Shown here: piece by piece, positions 11,905 to 21,639 of the stretch
Layout: each line of letters opens with the position of its first letter
Numbering within the stretch: the first letter of the stretch is position 1
Source of the DNA: Megaustenia siamemsis
Lineage: Eukaryota > Mollusca > Gastropoda > Stylommatophora > Ariophantidae
Direction: 5' to 3'
Length of the DNA: 64,000 bases
Assembly: GCA_032433765.1 (NCBI GenBank)
Contig: JAVIAB010000092.1
Location: 39,977,218-40,041,217, forward strand
Made by a program: the position numbers and the translations under genes
The notes under the pieces: generated by a model
Databases searched by the model: none
The model's input: the letters and a program-made list of their open reading frames with translations, nothing else
What the model was told of the DNA's origin: nothing

Positions 11905-12525
11905 AAACAATAACCAATTACTCTTGTATCCGACGATATTTCAACTGTCAGACCTTGCATAGGACCTGCATTGTTTCTCGCCACATAGCTCTGATCTGGG
12001 CGAGTTGTTCAGTTTCTGTGAGGGAGCTGATGCCTGCTGGTGTCGCCTCTTGCTTCAATGTTCTTTTTAGCATTTCTCTAGGTTTGCCTCTTTCTTTTAC
12101 CATCTGGTTCTCATTTGAGAGCCTGCTTTGAGATTCTTTTGTTGTCTCTTCTCATCTCATGGCTAACATATGACCACTCTTGATTATAGTTGATATTTTT
12201 TTATGCTTTGTCATTTCTGTTATTTCTGCACTAGTCTTGAACTTATTCTATGGTATGCAAAGTATTTTCCTTAGACCTTTGTTTTCAAATGCATCTAGTT
12301 TATTTTCTACATTTTTAGTTGTTCTCCAGATTTTGCATGTATAAGTAAAGGTATGACTCCCTCTTGATCTATGCAGCTTCCAAGGTATACAAAATGATCT
12401 ACTTCTACTGCCTTTCCATCAAGGTATATTTATTATTCTATGTGAATTTTATTTTTCATTACTTTTGTCTTTTCTTGGTTGATCTCAAGTCCTATTTTTC
12501 CAGCCATTGATGACAAAAACAGTGA
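11905..12525 (-). pseudogene. Decayed LINE 3' relic (family J)
   Basis: Reading on the minus strand, broken pieces match the RT C-terminal part of family A-like elements: a KAxxxF region, the LRKILCIP-type block, a YVSHEMRR-like block and RGKPRE-type basic residues, all with many stops. Its 3' end (GACCTTGCATAGGACC region) matches the end of the relic at 47930-48428, so both belong to one older family related to A. Confidence 0.7.
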
Positions 12526-13483
12526 CAATACAACGTGATTAATTAGGAAAGAGAACATGACCAAGGATAGAGAATATATACTATTCTGGTCACGTGCTAC
12601 AACATTAACCATGCAAAATTCATTTAGTATACTACTTTAATAATACTCAAATTAAAACTGGCCCATGTTTACTTAGACTTTGACAAACGGTGTTTAGAAA
12701 TACAAAATGTTGGCCCACATTATAATTATTTGTGTGTCTCTTGATAAATCAAATTGAACTGACGAAGTCCAGATCTGTCAAGTATATGAATGATGCTCTT
12801 TAACTATTTTTTCTTGCCTTTCAAGTTTTCTAATTCTCTGTCCTCAGTTCACTTTCTGTGAAAGATGATTTGTGATAATTTATCATATGTCATGATATGT
12901 AAGTGCAAGCCCAGACGATCGTGTTATAATTATTTATGACTAGAACGCGCGAGGTTGCGTGTCTTCATGGTGGACAGAAGATTTCGTATTGAATCTATGA
13001 CTATGTGCCGTCTGATACTCTTCTCTTTTGAACCGTTTCTTTCATGTATGGCCCAAGACACTATTGGACAGAGATGTGTGTTCTGTTAAGGTAGTTATCA
13101 ATTTCATTTTTTTTTTAAATTATAATCTGAAACGTTTTCTTGATGACGATTCATTATTATTATTATTATTTTATTAAATTATATTATATCATTACTATTC
13201 ATACATATCAATAATCATAAAGGTCAAGGATAAGTATAATAAATAATAATAAAGATTATTCTTTATAATTAGTTTACACTTTTCACAGTTTATATGTATG
13301 AACACACAGAAATCGAAACGATCGCGTTCATGTAAATAAATAATACATTTTGAACTCAGCCTGCTTGTTTCCTGAGAATTTACTGTACCGTACACAAGTG
13401 AAAGTGTTTACATGTTGCCAAGCAATACGTGTATATTAGAACTGATTTTCATCACATAAGAGTTTCACTGTTTCCATTGTATT
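12526..13483. other. Unannotated stretch with (ATT)n microsatellite
   Basis: No gene was recognised. An ATT microsatellite lies at about 13152-13172. The remainder is AT-rich without a visible element. Confidence 0.4.
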
Positions 13484-13502
13484 GTACACAGAAGATGGAA
13501 GC

Positions 13503-13522
13503 TTGTTTGCGTTCACTCTCTC

Positions 13523-13570
<48 letters not shown>
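13503..13570. repeat. (CT)n microsatellite
   Basis: An almost pure CT dinucleotide run abutting the ORF97 repeat unit. The same junction occurs at 14157-14180, 17428-17461 (as AG) and 61817-61837. Confidence 0.95.
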
Positions 13571-13572
<2 letters not shown>

Positions 13573-13905
13573 ATCAGGACTCAATCAGAGTAGGATTCCA
13601 GACTCTCACATGAAGTCAGCTGTCAGGTTAAGTGTATTGATCGCCCCCACATGCAGAACATCACAATTAGAGTCTGCCAGATCCACTCTGATTGAACACC
13701 CGTTAAAACGTTGCACTGTATTCTGCGCCAGTGGCCCAGTGCATCCAATTTCAGCTAGCATTTTATTCAGGTATGCATTCCTTAGCCTTTGATTGTCCCC
13801 AATCTTCCTGCAAGGCAGCAGATGATCTTTTCTGTAGGGGGATTTTGCCCTTAGATGGTCCGCCCTCCCAGGTTTACGAGCACCATCTGCCCGAGTCACT
13901 AGAGG
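13571..13905 (-). repeat. ORF97 repeat unit, copy 1
   Basis: About 330 bp with a 97-codon open frame on the minus strand (13606-13899), containing GARKPGRADHLR, YRKDHLLPCRKIGDNQRLR, MLAEIGCTGPLAQNTV and GCSIRVDLADSNCDV. The same frame is open in the copies at 17097-17390 (+) and 61873-62166 (-), with about ten per cent amino-acid difference. No known domain was recognised. The frame could be part of a longer transposon protein or a repeat that is open by chance. Confidence 0.75.
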
Positions 13906-14150
13906 TGACTAACACAGACATGCACACACAAAGATATGAGATATGACCAACACAGACATGCACACAGCGATACGAGGCATGACTAACACTGACACACATC
14001 AAGATATATGACACATGATTAACATAAACATGCACATAAAGATATGAGATATGACTGACATAGAAATGCACACACAAAGATATGACACATGCCTAACATA
14101 GACATGCACACAAAGATATGAGATATGACCAACATAGACATGCACACACA
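13906..14150 (-). repeat. 32-38 bp minisatellite, short block
   Basis: Tandem imperfect units of the type GACTAACACAGACATGCACA plus CAAAGATATGAGATAT. This is the inverse orientation of the array at 16144-17092 and the same as that at 62173-62913. Confidence 0.88.
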
Positions 14151-14180
14151 ATCCCCTCTCTCTCTCTCTCTCTCTCTCTG

Positions 14181-14395
14181 CGATCAGGACTCAGTCAGAG
14201 TAGGATTCCAGACTCCCACATGAAGTCAGCTGTCAGGTTAAGTGTGTTCATCGCCCCCACAGACAGAACGTCACATTTAGAGTCCGCCAGATCCACTCTG
14301 ACTTAACACCCGTTAATACGTTGCACTGTGTTCTGCGCCAGTGGCCCAGTGCATCCGATTTTAGCCAGCATTTTTCAAGTTTGCGTTCGAGCCAT
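14181..14395 (-). repeat. ORF97 repeat unit, truncated copy 2
   Basis: After a short CT run (14157-14180) the first ~215 bp of the ORF97 unit are repeated, from GATCAGGACTCAGTCAGAG to the CCAGCATTTTTCAAG point, where homology stops. It lies directly upstream of the MEGF-type pseudogene. Confidence 0.85.
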
Positions 14396-14521
14396 GATGT
14401 AAACAATGCTGACTTTGCTTGTCTCCAACGGTTTGTCTCATTCTATTAGAGAACATCACGCTATCTGTTATCACAGCGAGTTGGCGGATTTTTATAAATG
14501 TAATCACGGGTTTGATAATAA

Positions 14522-16143
14522 ATGTTTGTACACAGTTCGTTAACCATCGTTGTAAATCAAGTCTTTATTCTGCTGGCTTCGTTCGCGGCCTTGGAAGCTA
14601 ATGGCCTTACTTGTGCAGACGGTTGGTTTGGGGCAAATTGTATGTTACAATGTCACTGCTATAATGACTCAGTTTGTGACAAAACTACAGGGACATGCCC
14701 AAACAATAACAGTTGTCAGCACAAATATTTCGGACCCCAGTGTCAGTACTTGGATCTCGTGTACAAATACGCCCAAAAATCTGAACCTAATTTCCTGTTT
14801 GATAACAACGACACCACATGTAATCCGGACACAAACTCTACATCAGTTGAGGCAACTCTCAATCAATCTTTGCCATTCTCCTGGTTTAGGATTTATGTGA
14901 ATGACTTAACAAATCGGGACAGTTTCACGGTAAAACTAAATGGTTCTGCCTCATGTAATAATGAATCAAGGTTTGTAGTCAGCACGAGATTGATGTCTTT
15001 TGCTCTGCGGCTGGTCTGATCAACAAGTTACGGATTGAAGGGGCGATAGTTGCAAATATCTGCTCCATCTACATTGGCGGGGGTCGGAATGTGGCTCTCA
15101 AACAGAACACAAACCAGGCCGACACATGTAATGCTTGTTATACAGGAGACGGATGTGAACCAGAGGCCGCAATTAATGGCAAAACAAAGACCAATCTCTA
15201 TGACAATGACTACACACACACAAAATTGAGAAGTGGAACCAATCCTATTTTCTGGTATCTGAATTTTTCCATGCCCCACAAGATTCACACCATTCGAATC
15301 TATCATCGAGCTAGCACTATGATTCGGGTAAAGAATGCCACTCTAAAGGCTTTCTCTGACAGTGGCGGCGTAGTGTTCCAGTATAATGATATGTCATACT
15401 CTAATGTTTCTGTGAACACTATTGTAGTCACAACACAAACGCCAATGGCACACATTAAAATTTAGTTCTCACCGACCATTTCGCAGGCCGACAGTGCACT
15501 GACGGTGTGTGAGGTGCAAACATTTACAGACACCTATTGTCTGGACGGGCATTCTGGGTCGTTTTGTGAATTGTGTAGTGGGTGTAGCAAAGGCTGCAAC
15601 GTCATCATAGGTACGTGTCACGGCAACTGTTCACATGGGATCTATGGACACGACTGCTCCGGGTCTTGTCTCAGTGTCTGTCCTTTATGTGAGAAAAAAT
15701 CCGGAAAATGCCTACAATGTAAACATCTTGGCTATACCTGTAATGACACTTGTCCCGATGGTAATTTTGGGGTAGAGTGCGAACAGACGTGTTTTGATGG
15801 CTGTGACATCATATGTGACTCGGAAAGTGCAAACTGTACGTGCAAGGAAAAGTACTACGGGTTAGACTGCACTCTCAAATGTCCGGACAACTGTTTCAAT
15901 GACACCTGTGAACAGTCAACCGGGAACTGTACATGCAAGGGAACGTTCTACGGGTCAGACTGCACTCTCAAATCTCCAGACAACTGTTTGAACGGAAACT
16001 GTGAACAATTAACCGGGGCCTGCGTCTCGTATGTCGATGATTCCCACGTTAAGGAGAGTCTGCCGACTACAACAAACCAAAGCATATGGATACCTTTCGC
16101 GACCCCTGCTCTTCTACCTCCTCTTCTGCTTCTCTTGAATTGA
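14522..16143 (+). pseudogene. Fucolectin/EGF-like (MEGF-type) gene copy, inactivated
   Basis: The predicted product would be a secreted or membrane-tethered, cysteine-rich protein. From the N-terminus there is a hydrophobic signal peptide (MFVHSSLTIVVNQVFILLAS), an EGF-like module (CADGWFGANC, CQHKYFGPQC) and a region with two galactose-binding-like signatures (FSWFRIYVND and FWYLNFSMPHKIHTIRIYHR), as in fucolectin-type domains. A string of EGF/laminin-type modules follows (GIYGHDCSGSC, CPDGNFGVECEQTC, CKEKYYGLDC, CKGTFYGSDC). It ends in a hydrophobic PALLPPLLLLLN, which could be a GPI signal or the start of a membrane span. The frame shifts by one base between about 14950 and 14990, and a TAG at 15463-15465 replaces the GAG seen in the inverted copy at 62909-64000. 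There are no introns. It is most likely a dead, possibly retrocopied, member of a multigene family; binding partners are unknown. Confidence 0.75.
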
Positions 16144-17092
16144 GTCATGGCTCAATTCTCAGTGTATATCCATGCTAGTTGTAGCTCATATCTTAGTGGG
16201 TGTCTGCGATAGCCATGGCTGATATCTTATTGGGTGTATGTGCTGGCCATGGCTCATTATCTTTGTGTGTGTCTGGGCTGGCCATGATTCATATCTTAGT
16301 GTGTGTCTGTGCCGGCCATGCTCATATCTTAGTGTATTTACGTGCCAGCCATGGCTCATATCTTAATGTGTTTCTGTGCTAGACATGGTTCATATCTTGT
16401 GTGTTTCCGTGAAGCCATGGCTCATATCTTAATGTGTTTCTGTGCTAGCCATGGCTCATATCTTAGTGTGTTTCTGTGCTAGCCATGGCTCATATCTTAG
16501 CTTGCGTGTGTGCTAGCCATGGCTCATATCTTGGTGTGTGTCATGTTAGTCATATCTCATATATTGGTGTGTCCGTGTTAATCATGTTTCATATCTTTAT
16601 GTGTGTCTGTGTTTAGTCATATCTCATATCTTAGTGTGTATCTGTGTTAGTCATGTGTCATATCTTTGTGTGTGCATGTCTGGGTAAGTGATATCTCATA
16701 TCTTTGTGTGCATGTTTATGTTAGTCATATCGCATATCTTTGTGTGTGCATGTCTGTGTTTGTCACATCTCATATCCTTGTGTGTGCTTGGCTATTTCAC
16801 ATCTCATATCTTTGTGTATGCATGTCTATGTCAGTCACATCTCATATGTTTGTGTGCATGGCTATGTTAGTCATGTGTCATATCTTTGTGTGTGCATATC
16901 TATGTCAGTCATATCTCATATCTTTGTGTGCATGTCTATGTTAGTCATTTGTCATATCTTTGCGTGTATGTCTGTGTTAGTCATATCTCATATCTTGATG
17001 TGTGTCAATGTTAGTTATCCTCGTATCGCTGTGTGCATGTCTGTGTTAGTCACATCTCATATCTTTGTTTGTGCATGTCTGTGTTAGTCACC
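16144..17092 (+). repeat. 32-38 bp minisatellite, long block
   Basis: About 950 bp of tandem units such as GTTAGTCATATCTCATATCT plus TTGTGTGTGCATGTCTAT. The proximal third (16144-16550) uses a variant with GCCATGGCTCATATCTTAG; the distal part uses GTCATATCTC. Units near 36 bp keep frames open, which explains the repetitive ORFs here. It is joined at its right end to ORF97 copy 3. Confidence 0.9.
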
Positions 17093-17424
17093 TCTAGTGA
17101 CTGGGGTAAATGGTGCTCGTAAACCTGGGAGGGCCGACCATCTAAGGGTAGAATCCCCCTACAGAAAAGACAATCTGTTGCCTTGCAGGAAGATTGGGGA
17201 CAATCAAAGGTTAAGGAAAGCAAACCTGAATAAAATGCTGGCTGAAATCGGATGCACTGGGCCACTGGCGCAGAACACAGTGCAACGTTTTAACGGGTGT
17301 TCAATCAGAGTGGATCTGGCAGATTCTAATTGTGATGTTCTGTCTGTGGGGGCGATCAACACACGTAACCTGGCAGCTGACTTCATGTGAGAGTCTGGAA
17401 TCCTACTCTGATTGAGTCCTGATC

Positions 17425-17427
<3 letters not shown>
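17093..17427 (+). repeat. ORF97 repeat unit, copy 3
   Basis: Plus-strand copy of the unit, open over 97 codons from 17097 to 17390 (GARKPGRADHLRVESPYRKD, then MLAEIGCTGPLAQNTV). It is inverted relative to copies 1 and 2 and ends in (AG)n at 17428-17461. Confidence 0.8.
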
Positions 17428-17466
<39 letters not shown>

Positions 17467-17522
17467 CAGAAGTATTCTTCATCCTGGTTCGTGGGTTAAA
17501 ATACACATACGCTACACTAGTG

Positions 17523-17937
17523 CGCAAACAAATGGGTAGAGTCATTGTTGAAGTAAAAAAAATACATAGGGTCACCTATGTCTACGTCCCTGAAAATGCG
17601 AGAGCACGGGGAAATGAAAGAGCGGACAAGTTGGCTAGCTGCGCTGTCGTTGAAGACGGCCAGCCAATGGTTCGGGCGGACATCATTAATGCCCTCCGAG
17701 ATGTGGGAAGGGCACAGGACTTTGACAATCATGAGTCTCACTACTTCGGATGAAAGAGATGGGAGTTAAGATGGACACAGCCAGAAACGAGAAATTCAGT
17801 GGGCGTATAAAAAGATCTATCAACCAACACAGAACTGGAGTCGTCAGTCGATGGACACTGCGGTACTTGCTGAGGAGGAGACCTGAGCACCTAAGGACAT
17901 GTACAACGTGCAATGATGATGCCCAGCAAATAACTCA
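17523..17937 (+). mobile_element. 5'-truncated retroelement with RNase H domain (family I), 16-bp TSD
   Basis: It encodes the C-terminal half of a ribonuclease H (TYVYVPENARARGNERADKL; compare VPGHARVRENERADRL at 28753-29330) and then a cysteine block (RPEHLRTCTTCNDD). The frame is broken near 17753. It is flanked by a perfect 16-bp repeat ATACGCTACACTAGTG (17507-17522 and 17938-17953), so this is a bona fide truncated insertion. RNase H in non-LTR elements removes the RNA strand after copying. Other copies are at 28753-29330, 46265-46500 and 54296-54585. Confidence 0.85.
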
Positions 17938-18129
17938 ATACGCTACACTAGTGTATTCATTAAAAATAATTTAAAAAAATAAATAAATAATCATTTAAGT
18001 GACGATACGAAACTAAGTTTTGAGCACATCTCACACACTGTTCTAACATTGTGCCATGCATTATCTTTCCACTGCCCTTTCAACGCGATGTTGGCACGTA
18101 GGGCAAACATTCTAGACTGTATTTCCGAC

Positions 18130-18290
18130 CATATTTTTTTAGATTATCAAGCATCAGACCGTGCACATAACCTGCATTGTATCCCGTCAATTGTGTATGT
18201 TTCTCTATGTTGGCCTTTTAAAATTTCTTTTACACTTTGCTTCCCCATTTGAAGGTTTGCTTTGAGATTCTCTTACATTCAGAATTGGAT
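18130..18290 (-). pseudogene. Short decayed LINE relic (family J-like)
   Basis: It aligns by eye with the 3' part of 11905-12525 (the CAGACCNTGCANANNACCTG and CATTTGAAGGTTTGCTTTGAG stretches), on the minus strand. It is too degraded for a frame. Confidence 0.4.
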
Positions 18291-18439
18291 GCGACCAAGG
18301 GCAGGCGCCCCAAGTGTGGAAAATCCTGAATAGATAGGCGGATGAGTCCATAACCATTAAGGAGAGTATGTGATCGGAATATTAGAGCTGGCAAGGATTG
18401 GATAGAAGTAACAGTGGAGAAAAAAACGAGGCTAAGTAA

Positions 18440-19257
18440 TCATTCAGCTCGACAGAGAGTGTCGCAATTGGGCCTATGGAGCTATCGAGGTGGGAATAAG
18501 GGAATCCATCGAAAAGGTGTCCTCACCGCAGGATCCGATCATCTACACGGATGGTTCTGTATCCCACGGATAGCGCAATGGTTGGGGTTTTGTGGCATAT
18601 CAAAGTGGCTAGGGAATCTGGCAAGTGTAGCATTGAGAATGGAGATAGAAGCAGCAACGACGGCGATAACATGGTTGGTTACATGATAACGTGGACCACG
18701 CAGTCTTGGTAATTGAGCCGCAAAGTATTCTACAGACGATTACAGACAGTGTCTGCGGCAAGAGTTAATGCAGTTTTTGAATGACTCCAAAGTAAATGCG
18801 TTACTCCAAAGTAAATGCGTTACTCCAAAGTAAATGCGTCACTCCAAAGTAAATGCGTTACTCCAAAGTAAATGCGTTACTCCAAAGTAAATGCGTTACT
18901 CCAAAGTAAATGCGTTACTCCAAAGTAAATGCGTCACTCCAAAGTAAATGTGTTACTCCAAAGTAAATGCGTCACTCCAAAGTAAATGCGTTACTCCAAA
19001 GTAAATGCGTCACTCCAAAGTAAATGTGTTACTCCAAAGTAAATGCGTCACTCCAAAGTAAATGCGTTACTCCAAAGTAAATGGGTCCACTGTTTAGGGC
19101 ACGCTGGCGTACATGGCAATGAAGTAGCCGATATGCTCGCTGACAGCTCTGGCACTCAGTGTGGCCTTACTCTGGACAAAGTAGACATCGTCAAGTTTTG
19201 TCTTCATTCCTTAAGAGAAGAGGAGATTAAAGGGTCGGACAATGATGTATATAATTG
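18440..19257 (+). pseudogene. RNase H relic split by a 19-bp tandem array
   Basis: Pieces of a ribonuclease H domain lie in order: IIYTDGSVSHG with NGWGFVAYQ (first catalytic Asp, about 18535-18605), MEIEAATTAITWL (catalytic Glu, about 18638-18680) and, after the array at 18784-19087, VHCLGHAGVHGNEVADMLAD (C-terminal block, about 19088-19150). Stops and frame changes occur between them. It belongs to a retroelement related to family I. The coding sequence was presumably continuous before the tandem repeat expanded inside it. Confidence 0.7.
18784..19087. repeat. 19-bp minisatellite, about 16 units
   Basis: The unit ACTCCAAAGTAAATGCGTT is repeated head to tail about 16 times with almost no length change. 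Only two positions vary (GCG/GTG and GTT/GTC). The variant units recur in a pattern, suggesting multi-unit duplications. Confidence 0.97.
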
Positions 19258-19450
19258 AGAGGCTGTGGCTAAAGGTGGAAAATATATCTGATCGATCCGT
19301 GGTGCTTATAGGATGCATCTATAATCAACACCTTACAGGAATAATCTGTTTGCATATGCTTTGAGAATTGCTGGGACGGTCGTTGGAACGGATATTGATA
19401 CGCCCCAACTGCAGTGAAACTGATTCTATGAATAGAATAGAAGGTTTCTG

Positions 19451-19574
19451 GGTAATTTCCTAGTTTGATCAGATATATTATTTCAGTTTGGAAGAGTGAT
19501 GTCCCCTAAAATATGTCTGCCAAAATACAGTGGTTCTACGCATTCTTGGCGTTGGGGTCATTACGCTGGCATGT
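19451..19574 (+). repeat. Merlin left terminal inverted repeat (124 bp)
   Basis: It matches the reverse complement of 21265-21388 with no mismatch seen. Identity over this length implies a recent transposition. Confidence 0.95.
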
Positions 19575-19822
19575 GTCACTCACACTGGCGTTTGGGTCAG
19601 CGTGGCGTTCGGGTCAGCGTCTGCGTCCAAATTTGGCGTTCGGGTCAGCGTCTGCGTCCAAATCGAGATGTTAATTAATAATTGGCTGAACCCCTATCCT
19701 TTCTTATGCTTCTTCTTACTAATTATCCGCCTATATATATAGGCTAGTTTGTCTAATATTTAAAAACCAGCTAAGCAGTTCTGAGTTCACTTACTTGAAT
19801 TTGGTACTACTGTATTTGCAAA

Positions 19823-20805
19823 ATGACCGGGCGACCTAGAGCCCCAACTGAAGTTGTGAATGTTGGGCAGATCACGACTTTTCATGACATCATTGCAGAG
19901 GATAGATGGAATTTACTAACTCTGATTCCCGAGATTGCCACTAATAAATTGTGTATTCAGTGGTTAGCTAAGCGTAGACTAATAATAAATACGTGTCTAT
20001 GCAACATTTGTCATATGCCTGCGCGTTTAGTAGCCTACAGCAGAGGAGTAGATGGCTATCAGTGGTCATGTCAGGGGTGCAGTTTTGGAAAGTCCGTTCG
20101 TGATGGATCATTTTTCACAAAGAGCCATCTATCACTAAAACAAATTTTAATTATGATCTACTGTTGGAGCAGCGATTTTCCACAGAGCTTGATCCAGCAT
20201 GAGGCAGGCGTCAATAAAAATACTGTAGTGGATTGGTGTAATTTTTACGCGAGGAATGTGAGAAATACATGGTCAGACACTTCAGTCAAATTGGTGGTAT
20301 GGACATTCTAGGCCAACCAATCGTTGTGGAAATTGACGAGTCCAAATATTTTCACCGAAAATATCACAGGGGACAATGGAATGAGGGTCACTGGGTGTTC
20401 GGTGGAATAGAAAGGATTTCAGGAAAATGCTTTCTAGTAGAAGTACCAGATCGCTCCGAGGCTACTTTAACAACAGAGATAGTTGCCCATATTTTACCTG
20501 GAAGCCACATTATTTCTGACGGCTGGTCTGCATATGCCAATATCAGTCGAATTGCAAATGGTATTTATACCCATTGTTCAGTCATCCATCAAGAGAATTT
20601 TGTCGACCCAGATGATCCCGAAATTCACACACAGAATATTGAAAATATGTGGATGCGGGCCAAAAGGAAATTGAAGAGACAGTTCGGCACTAGGCGTACA
20701 TTGTTCCCATCGTTTCTACACGAGTTCGCCTTCAGAAATGAAATCAGACAAGGAAACGTCATAGGGACGCTAATTACAGGAATTGCAGAGAGTTATCCTG
20801 TGTAA
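19823..20805 (+). pseudogene. Merlin ISXO2-like DDE transposase, one frameshift
   Basis: The transposase would cut the element ends and join them to the target. It starts at ATG 19823 (MTGRPRAPTE). The N-terminal part carries a zinc-binding-like pair of CxxC motifs (CNIC and CQGC, about 20000-20080) and a helix-turn-helix-like stretch (HEAGVNKNTVVDWCNFYAR). The catalytic domain shows D in VEIDESKYFHRKYHRG (about 20320-20370), D in IISDGWSAYANI (about 20510-20545) and E in NIENMWMRAKRKLKRQ (about 20635-20680), the DDE triad of ISXO2-like enzymes. The reading frame changes by one base at about 20278-20290, just before the catalytic domain. The whole is about 325 residues, normal for the family. 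The copy is inactive unless the indel is an assembly error. Confidence 0.9.
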
Positions 20806-20830
20806 AATCATCACATCCCTGCAAACTACT

Positions 20831-20960
20831 GTCCTTTTCAGGACAACATAAGATTGCTCCAAACCTGCCCACTTCACAACTGTCCTTTTCAGGACAACCA
20901 AACATTCACAATTAACTATTTTAGATTGCCTAGAGTTTTCACTATGGTCCTTTTGAGGAC
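20831..20960. repeat. Three short hairpins GTCC-TTTTSA-GGAC inside Merlin
   Basis: Perfect small inverted repeats lie at 20831-20844, 20882-20895 and 20947-20960, with about 50 bp between their starts. They sit between the transposase stop and the right inverted repeat. They could act in termination or transposase binding, but nothing in the sequence decides this. Confidence 0.7.
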
Positions 20961-21264
20961 TTTCATCACACTCGTTGTTATTCTCAAGCTCCGCACCAGA
21001 TTGCTAATCGCTGACAGGTAATTTGAGGTAATACAGACGTTGCATTGTGTTTCGTAAAGCTATTTCTAGATATTTTTTGTATTTATGTGTGTGTATGTGC
21101 ATTTTAATTAATCAATTAATTAATTCCCTTCGATCAGAAGATCATAATTAGGCCGAGTGGCGTCGTTTTTGTCACGCGTTATAATATATTTATAAATATT
21201 TAACACTAAAGCTAAACCTAACCCCTGGACCCAACGCCCAATCAACAGATACTCCGAAATGATT

Positions 21265-21388
21265 ACATGCCAGCGTAATGACCCCAACGCCAAGAATGCG
21301 TAGAACCACTGTATTTTGGCAGACATATTTTAGGGGACATCACTCTTCCAAACTGAAATAATATATCTGATCAAACTAGGAAATTACC
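21265..21388 (-). repeat. Merlin right terminal inverted repeat (124 bp)
   Basis: Partner of 19451-19574; it ends at CCTAGGAAATTACC-type sequence before the GGTTTCTG duplication. Confidence 0.95.
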
Positions 21389-21399
21389 GGTTTCTGTTC

Positions 21400-21545
21400 T
21401 GGGTGAGTTGTTCAATTTCGGTGAGGGAGCTGATGTCTGCTTTTGTTGCCTTTCGTTTCAGTGTTTTTCTAGGTTGACCTCTTTTTCTTTTACCCTTTGG
21501 TCTCCATTTGAAGGCCTGCTTTGCAATTCTTTTGTTCTCTTCTTA
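21400..21545 (-). pseudogene. LINE 3' relic (family J-like) next to Merlin
   Basis: The stretch GGTGAGTTGTTCAATTTC to TTTGCAATTCTTTTGTTC matches, on the minus strand, the SLxEIEQL and RGRPR-type end of the relic at 11905-12525. Merlin inserted immediately beside it, or into it if the left flank has decayed. Confidence 0.55.
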
Positions 21546-21639
21546 TCAAATGACCAACAAAAACATGACCCAATTCTTCTCTTGATTATACGAGACGTTT
21601 TCAAAACCCAACCCAATGATTCTTGTATTGATTTTTTGT

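Larger units (their letters stand above)
13495..17461. mobile_element. Candidate composite unit: MEGF-type pseudogene between inverted repeat modules
   Basis: A 3.97-kb block. Its ends are (CT)n on the left and (AG)n on the right, each joined to an inverted copy of a 300-bp unit (ORF97) and a 32-38 bp minisatellite. Between them lies an EGF-rich pseudogene on the plus strand. An 11-bp direct repeat GTACACAGAAG sits immediately outside (13484-13494 and 17462-17472), as expected for a target duplication. The left end has about 15 extra bases before the CT tract, so the symmetry is not exact. Whether this is a transposon, a captured gene or a local duplication is open. Confidence 0.35.
19451..21388 (+). 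mobile_element. Merlin-superfamily DNA transposon
   Basis: A 1,938-bp cut-and-paste element. Its terminal inverted repeats are 124 bp and identical at every position I compared (19451-19574 and 21265-21388), starting GGTAATTTCC. It is flanked by a perfect 8-bp duplication GGTTTCTG (19443-19450 and 21389-21396), which fits the 8-9 bp duplications known for Merlin. It carries an ISXO2-like transposase (19823-20805), a 31-bp tandem duplication inside the left repeat (19604-19665) and three small hairpins behind the transposase. Confidence 0.95.

Noticed and set aside
16200..17087. Cys/His/Val-rich open frames across the minisatellite (also 62286-62798 on the minus strand)
   Set aside because: They are the translation of ~36-bp tandem units, whose length is a multiple of three; several overlapping frames are open at once, so they are not genes.
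18784..19087. CRISPR-like regular repeat
   Set aside because: Units abut with no unique spacers and the context is eukaryotic; it is a simple tandem minisatellite.
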